Below, piece by piece: positions 60,769-64,000 of a stretch of 64,000 nucleotides of DNA; position 1 is the first letter of the stretch; each line of letters starts with the position of its first letter. The stretch covers positions 1-64,000 of the forward strand of contig JAQWJE010000027.1 in NCBI GenBank assembly GCA_029248525.1. The letters run 5' to 3'. The position numbers were made by a program, and so were the translations under genes. The notes beneath the pieces are model-generated. The model worked only from the letters and a program-made list of their open reading frames with translations, was not told the DNA's origin and searched no databases. Source of the DNA: Candidatus Binatia bacterium. GTDB taxonomy: Bacteria > Desulfobacterota > Binatia > UBA12015.

Positions 60769-60870
60769 ATGCTTTTTGACGATTATATGATGTTTACATT
60801 CGGGGCCATGGTCGCCGCCGGCTGTATCGCCCTGACCTTCCTGATCCTGAGCGTCATCGAAGAAGATTAG
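60769..60870 (+). CDS. 33-residue single-pass membrane protein
   Basis: The frame runs from ATG 60769 to TAG 60870. It begins MLFDDYMMFTFGAMV, continues with one hydrophobic helix (about residues 8-30) and ends acidic (SVIEED). A strong AGGAG site lies eight nt before the ATG. The gene lies alone on the plus strand between two minus-strand tRNAs and is followed by a good terminator 55 nt later. Size and topology resemble small accessory subunits of membrane complexes, but no family is recognised. Coding status is supported by ribosome site, composition and terminator, not by homology. Confidence 0.6.
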   Translation: MLFDDYMMFTFGAMVAAGCIALTFLILSVIEED

Positions 60871-60925
60871 AAAATTTCCCGCCGGTGCTGATCGCGGCGA
60901 GAAAATTGAAGAATATTCGAAAAAA

Positions 60926-60953
60926 AGGGAACGAGCCTTCTGGCTCGCTCCCT
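60926..60953. terminator. Bidirectional terminator between the small ORF and tRNA-Val
   Basis: AGGGA-x-CGAGCC pairs with GGCTCG-x-TCCCT around a TTCT loop (11 pairs, one internal mismatch). TTTTT follows on the plus strand, and a run of seven A on the left becomes T7 for minus-strand transcripts. It ends both the 33-residue ORF transcript and the lon-HU-tRNA-Val side. Confidence 0.92.
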
Positions 60954-60962
60954 TTTTAATCA

Positions 60963-61035
60963 TGGGCGGTATCCGGATCGAACGGATGACCCTCGGCTTG
61001 TAAGGCCGATGCTCTCCCAACTGAGCTAACCGCCC
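60963..61035 (-). tRNA. tRNA-Val (TAC anticodon)
   Basis: The acceptor GGGCGGT pairs with ACCGCCC; the anticodon arm is TCGGC-CTTACAA-GCCGA; the T-arm is ATCCG-TTCGATC-CGGAT. The discriminator is A. CCA is not encoded. It follows HU by 57 nt and precedes a terminator. Confidence 0.97.
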
Positions 61036-61092
61036 AGATTCCGAACTACCGGTTTACGCGACGCATCATGGATGCGCCAGTCTTCACGGACT

Positions 61093-61365
61093 CTAGTTCA
61101 GAGAGTCCTTCAAGCCTTTACCGGCTTTGAATTTCGCTGCACGAGATGCAGCAATCTCAATGGTTTCTCCCGTTTTCGGGTTACGCCCTTGGCGCGCCTT
61201 ACGATTCGACACCGTAAAGGTTCCAAATCCGGAGATGTTCACTTTATCGTCAGCCTTCAGGGCCGTCGTGATATCATCAAAAATCAGATTTACCGTTCTT
61301 TCGGCCAATGCCTTCGGAAGGTCCATCTTGGTTGCCACTGCTTCGATCAGATCTGCTTTTGTCAT
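61093..61365 (-). CDS. hup: DNA-binding protein HU
   Basis: The 90-residue protein has MTKADLIEAVATKMDLPKA, the dimer core with VNISGFGTFTVSNRKARQGRNP, KTGETIEIAASRAAKFKAGK and a short C-terminus. It bends and compacts DNA as a dimer. IHF-alpha or -beta cannot be fully excluded, but the length and lon-HU order favour HU. The ribosome-binding region contains a nine-G run. Confidence 0.95.
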   Translation of the reverse strand: MTKADLIEAVATKMDLPKALAERTVNLIFDDITTALKADDKVNISGFGTFTVSNRKARQGRNPKTGETIEIAASRAAKFKAGKGLKDSLN

Positions 61366-61371
61366 CAGTCT

Positions 61372-61380
61372 CCCCCCCCC
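61372..61380 (-). promoter_or_regulatory. Nine-G run in the HU translation initiation region
   Basis: On the minus strand nine consecutive G lie just before AGA-CTG-ATG of the HU gene, forming part of the Shine-Dalgarno (GGGAG). The spacing between GGAG and ATG is four bases. Mononucleotide G runs of this length are prone to slippage during replication, which would change the sequence around the ribosome site by single bases. Confidence 0.6.
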
Positions 61381-61493
61381 TTTCGAGGTGACTCCCGGAT
61401 ATCAGGAGCTGGAAAGGCGTTCAAACGAAAGCTCAATGTTTTTGGGGGGCAAATCGAGACAGCGATCGAAGCTCGCTTTTTGCCACCAAGGTT

Positions 61494-63944
61494 CTAGTGA
61501 CGAATGACGTCCCCGGGCGAGTCAGCTTCGGGCGGAAACGGATTTGGAATAGTCCCGGTGGGCTTCAGGAAATCCTCGGGATTATCCAGAACCAGAGCCC
61601 TGCGAAGCACCACATCCATATGCGCGACCGCCTCGAGGGTGAGGTCTGCCCGGATGGACTCAGGGATATCCTGAATATCCTTCTCGTTTTCCTGAGGAAT
61701 CAGGATGTGCTTGATGCCGCCACGATGAGCCGCCAGGACTTTCTCCTTCAAACCGCCGATCGGCAGGACATTTCCGCGCAGAGTCACCTCCCCAGTCATC
61801 GCAAAATCCGATCGAACCGGAATGCGCGTCAGAGCCGAAACCAATGATGTGGCCAGAGTAATCCCGGCCGAGGGGCCGTCCTTCGGCGTCGCACCTTCGG
61901 GCACGTGAATATGGACATCGACCTGCTGGTAGAACTCGCGCGAAAGGCCGAGATCATCAGCCCGCGATCGCACATAGGACATGGCTGCCTGCGCCGACTC
62001 CTGCATCACCTCGCCCAGTCGGCCCGTAATTGTCAGCTTGCCCTTCCCGGGAACCACAGACACTTCGGTTTCGAGCAACTCTCCACCCATATCGGTCCAC
62101 GCCAGTCCGGTGGTTACGCCCAATTTGGCTTCCGTGCCCGCACGGCCGTAGCTGAACTTCTGGGGACCGAGGTACTTTTCCAAGTTCTCGGAGCGAATTT
62201 GCACGGGATCTTCGGACTTGGATCGAACAACTTCCACGACCACCTTGCGGCAAAGCCCCGAAAGCTCGCGTTCCAGACTGCGAACACCGGCTTCCTTGGT
62301 GTAGTGGCGAATCACGCCGAGGATCGCATTATCGGAGAAAGTCAGGGCTTCCTCTTCCAATCCATTGGCACCACGCACCTTGGGGACCAGATAGCGCTTG
62401 GCAATGTTGAGTTTTTCGATCTCCGTGTATCCGGGGATTCGAATGATCTCCATGCGATCCTGCAGGGGGCGCGGGATTCCTTCGAGATTATTCGCCGTCG
62501 TGACGAACATCACCTTCGAAAGATCATAATCCACGTCCAGATAATGGTCGTTAAAGGTCGTATTCTGCTCCGGATCGAGCACTTCCAACAAAGCCGAAGA
62601 AGGGTCGCCCCGGAAGTCGGTCGACATCTTGTCGATCTCGTCGAGCAGGAAGACGGGATTTCCGGACTGCGCCTTTTTCATCGACTGGATAATCTTGCCC
62701 GGCAAGGCGCCGATATAGGTCCGGCGGTGGCCACGAATTTCAGCCTCGTCGCGCACTCCACCCAGAGAAATACGAACAAACTGGCGTCCGATGGCGCGAG
62801 CCACCGATTTGCCCAATGAGGTTTTCCCGACCCCGGGAGGGCCCACGAGACAAATGATGGGCCCCTTCAGTTCTCCGACGCGAGCCTGAACGGCAAGATA
62901 CTCGATAATGCGCTCCTTGACCTTCTCGAGGCCATAGTGGTCATCATCGAGAACGCCTTCGGCGGCATCGAGATCGATCTGATCATCAGAGTATTCGCCC
63001 CAAGGCAGGGCAATCATCCAGTCGATATAGTTGCGGACGACGGTCGCCTCGGCGGACATGGGCGACATCATCTTGAGCTTCTTCAGCTCCTTGACCGCCT
63101 TGTCCTGAGCTTCTTCGGTCATCTTCTTCGCGAGGATCTTCTCCTCGAGTTCCTGGATTTCGTTCTTGAATTCGTCCTTCTCACCGAGCTCCTTCTGGAT
63201 GGCTCGCATCTGCTCGTTGAGATAGTACTCCTTCTGGGTCTTCTCCATTTGTTTCTTGACCCGCGAACGGATCCGCTTCTCGACCTCGAGAATCTCGATC
63301 TCGGACCGCATGAAGCCAAGAACTTTCTCGAGCCTGGCCGACGGGTCTTCCGTTTCCAGCAACCCTTCCTTGTCCTCGATCTTGATGCTCAGGTGCGCGA
63401 CAATCGTATCCGCCAGGCGCGCAGGTTCCGTGATCGACGCTACGGACATGATCGCCTCTGGCGGGATTTTCTTGTTGAGCTTGACGTAATTCTCGAATGT
63501 CGAATTTACGCTCCGAACCAGAGCCTCGATCTCGTTGGTGACCTCGCAGTTTTCCTCGATTTCCTCGACGTCGACCAGGAAAAATTCGTCATGCGGAACG
63601 TATCGCTCGATACGCGCGCGCTTCTTTCCTTCGACCAGCACCTTCACGGTGCCGTCCGGGAGACGGAGCAATTGGACGACTGTGCCCAGCGTGCCGACAT
63701 CGTAGATATCGGCCTCCGCAGGCTCGTTGGTCTTGGCGTCTTTCTGAGCCGCCAGAAGCACAAATTTCTGCTTGTTCATCGCCTCTTCGAGGGCGCGGAT
63801 CGAGCGCTGGCGGCCTACGAAGAGAGGCACGACCATATGCGGGAATACAATAATATCCCGGAGGGGCAGGAGGGGAACGCGCAGACCGCCACCTGAATCC
63901 TCGGTGTCTGCCTCGGGCTTATCCTTATCATTGCGGAACAACAT
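61494..63944 (-). CDS. lon: ATP-dependent protease Lon
   Basis: The 816-residue protease has the N-terminal substrate-binding LON domain (about 20-215: [22 protein letters not shown]), a coiled-coil stretch (about 225-310), the AAA+ module with Walker [10 protein letters not shown], Walker [10 protein letters not shown] and sensor regions, and the C-terminal protease with catalytic Ser692 (PKDGPSAG) and Lys735 (GGLKEK). It degrades misfolded and regulatory proteins. It precedes HU by 128 nt and follows a gene that may be clpX. Confidence 0.98.
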   Translation of the reverse strand: MLFRNDKDKPEADTEDSGGGLRVPLLPLRDIIVFPHMVVPLFVGRQRSIRALEEAMNKQKFVLLAAQKDAKTNEPAEADIYDVGTLGTVVQLLRLPDGTVKVLVEGKKRARIERYVPHDEFFLVDVEEIEENCEVTNEIEALVRSVNSTFENYVKLNKKIPPEAIMSVASITEPARLADTIVAHLSIKIEDKEGLLETEDPSARLEKVLGFMRSEIEILEVEKRIRSRVKKQMEKTQKEYYLNEQMRAIQKELGEKDEFKNEIQELEEKILAKKMTEEAQDKAVKELKKLKMMSPMSAEATVVRNYIDWMIALPWGEYSDDQIDLDAAEGVLDDDHYGLEKVKERIIEYLAVQARVGELKGPIICLVGPPGVGKTSLGKSVARAIGRQFVRISLGGVRDEAEIRGHRRTYIGALPGKIIQSMKKAQSGNPVFLLDEIDKMSTDFRGDPSSALLEVLDPEQNTTFNDHYLDVDYDLSKVMFVTTANNLEGIPRPLQDRMEIIRIPGYTEIEKLNIAKRYLVPKVRGANGLEEEALTFSDNAILGVIRHYTKEAGVRSLERELSGLCRKVVVEVVRSKSEDPVQIRSENLEKYLGPQKFSYGRAGTEAKLGVTTGLAWTDMGGELLETEVSVVPGKGKLTITGRLGEVMQESAQAAMSYVRSRADDLGLSREFYQQVDVHIHVPEGATPKDGPSAGITLATSLVSALTRIPVRSDFAMTGEVTLRGNVLPIGGLKEKVLAAHRGGIKHILIPQENEKDIQDIPESIRADLTLEAVAHMDVVLRRALVLDNPEDFLKPTGTIPNPFPPEADSPGDVIRH

Positions 63945-63956
63945 AGATCTATCGCC

Positions 63957-64000
63957 TCACGCCGTTTCGGCGGTCTTCTGGTAAAGCACGATGGGGTGCT
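63957..64000 (-). CDS. C-terminal tail of an upstream gene, possibly clpX (partial)
   Basis: Only the last 13 codons are inside the window (HPIVLYQKTAETA, then TGA), ending 12 nt before the lon start. A short PIVLY-type end followed by a few polar residues is how ClpX proteins often end, and clpX directly before lon is a common order. The identification rests on 13 residues and position, so it is weak. The two other minus-strand frames give basic, less plausible peptides. Confidence 0.4.
   Translation of the reverse strand, partial: HPIVLYQKTAETA

Noticed and set aside
61461-61482. AGCGA/TCGCT hairpin followed by TTTTT on the plus strand between HU and lon
   Set aside because: The stem has only five pairs and no plus-strand gene ends here.

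Overview
The window is a GC-rich, Gram-negative bacterial chromosome segment. Gram-negative character rests on lptD, lptF and lptG. Several features point to the broad deltaproteobacterial assemblage (Desulfobacterota, Myxococcota, Binatota and relatives): an RpoA N-terminus of the NWRxLxxPxxLE type, an argS gene followed directly by a SPOR-domain gene, a zinc-type S14, and the (clpX)-lon-HU order. This placement is inferred from protein style only; no 16S rRNA is present.

Layout. (a) 1-3843: a truncated secreted protein and a small membrane-anchored protein on the minus strand, then two plus-strand glycosylation genes (a GT39-like membrane protein and a GT4 transferase). (b) 3840-14198, minus strand: an envelope polysaccharide module made of a GT-2 polyprenol-type transferase, a lone GspE/PilB ATPase, an ABC O-polysaccharide exporter (wzm/wzt), a GDP-rhamnose pathway (gmd, rmd-like), a phosphomannose-isomerase-like cupin, another GT-2 and lptD. 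(c) 14198-24358, minus: folC, then trpA, B, F, C, D, G and E as seven separate genes, a SPOR protein and argS. (d) 24473-55741, minus: one continuous informational block. In transcription order it reads secE-nusG-rplK-rplA-rplJ-rplL-rpoB-rpoC, rpsL-rpsG-fusA-tuf, the S10 and spc clusters, secY-adk-map-infA-rpmJ-rpsM-rpsK, rpoA-rplQ. (e) 55787-56308, minus: five tRNAs (Thr-Tyr-Gly-Thr-Trp) leading into secE, preceded by rlmB. (f) 57259-59531, plus: lptF-lptG. (g) 59609-64000: rplM-rpsI with tRNA-Asp, a plus-strand 33-residue membrane ORF, tRNA-Val, HU, lon and the tail of a gene that may be clpX.

From rlmB down to the GT-2 gene ending at 3840, about 53 kb runs in one direction with very short gaps and many ATGA, GTGA, TTGA or TGATG overlaps. 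Transcription, translation, secretion, tryptophan synthesis and LPS export could therefore share long transcripts. The trp operon has only a 5-nt gap upstream and so has no room for its own leader. Internal control points that can be seen are a TTGACA promoter at the rpoC/rpsL junction, a TTGACA promoter at the rlmB/tRNA junction, an attenuator-like hairpin with a T-tract between rplL and rpoB, and structured intergenic RNA between rpsL and rpsG and between rpsK and rpoA.

No wholly new multigene system is evident. The least ordinary items are a lysine-rich insertion inside the beta' subunit, a helical insertion inside the NusG N-terminal domain, the absence of rpsD from the alpha operon with a structured RNA in its place, the 33-residue membrane ORF, a nine-G tract in the HU translation initiation region, and TTG starts on infA, rpmJ and rpoA.
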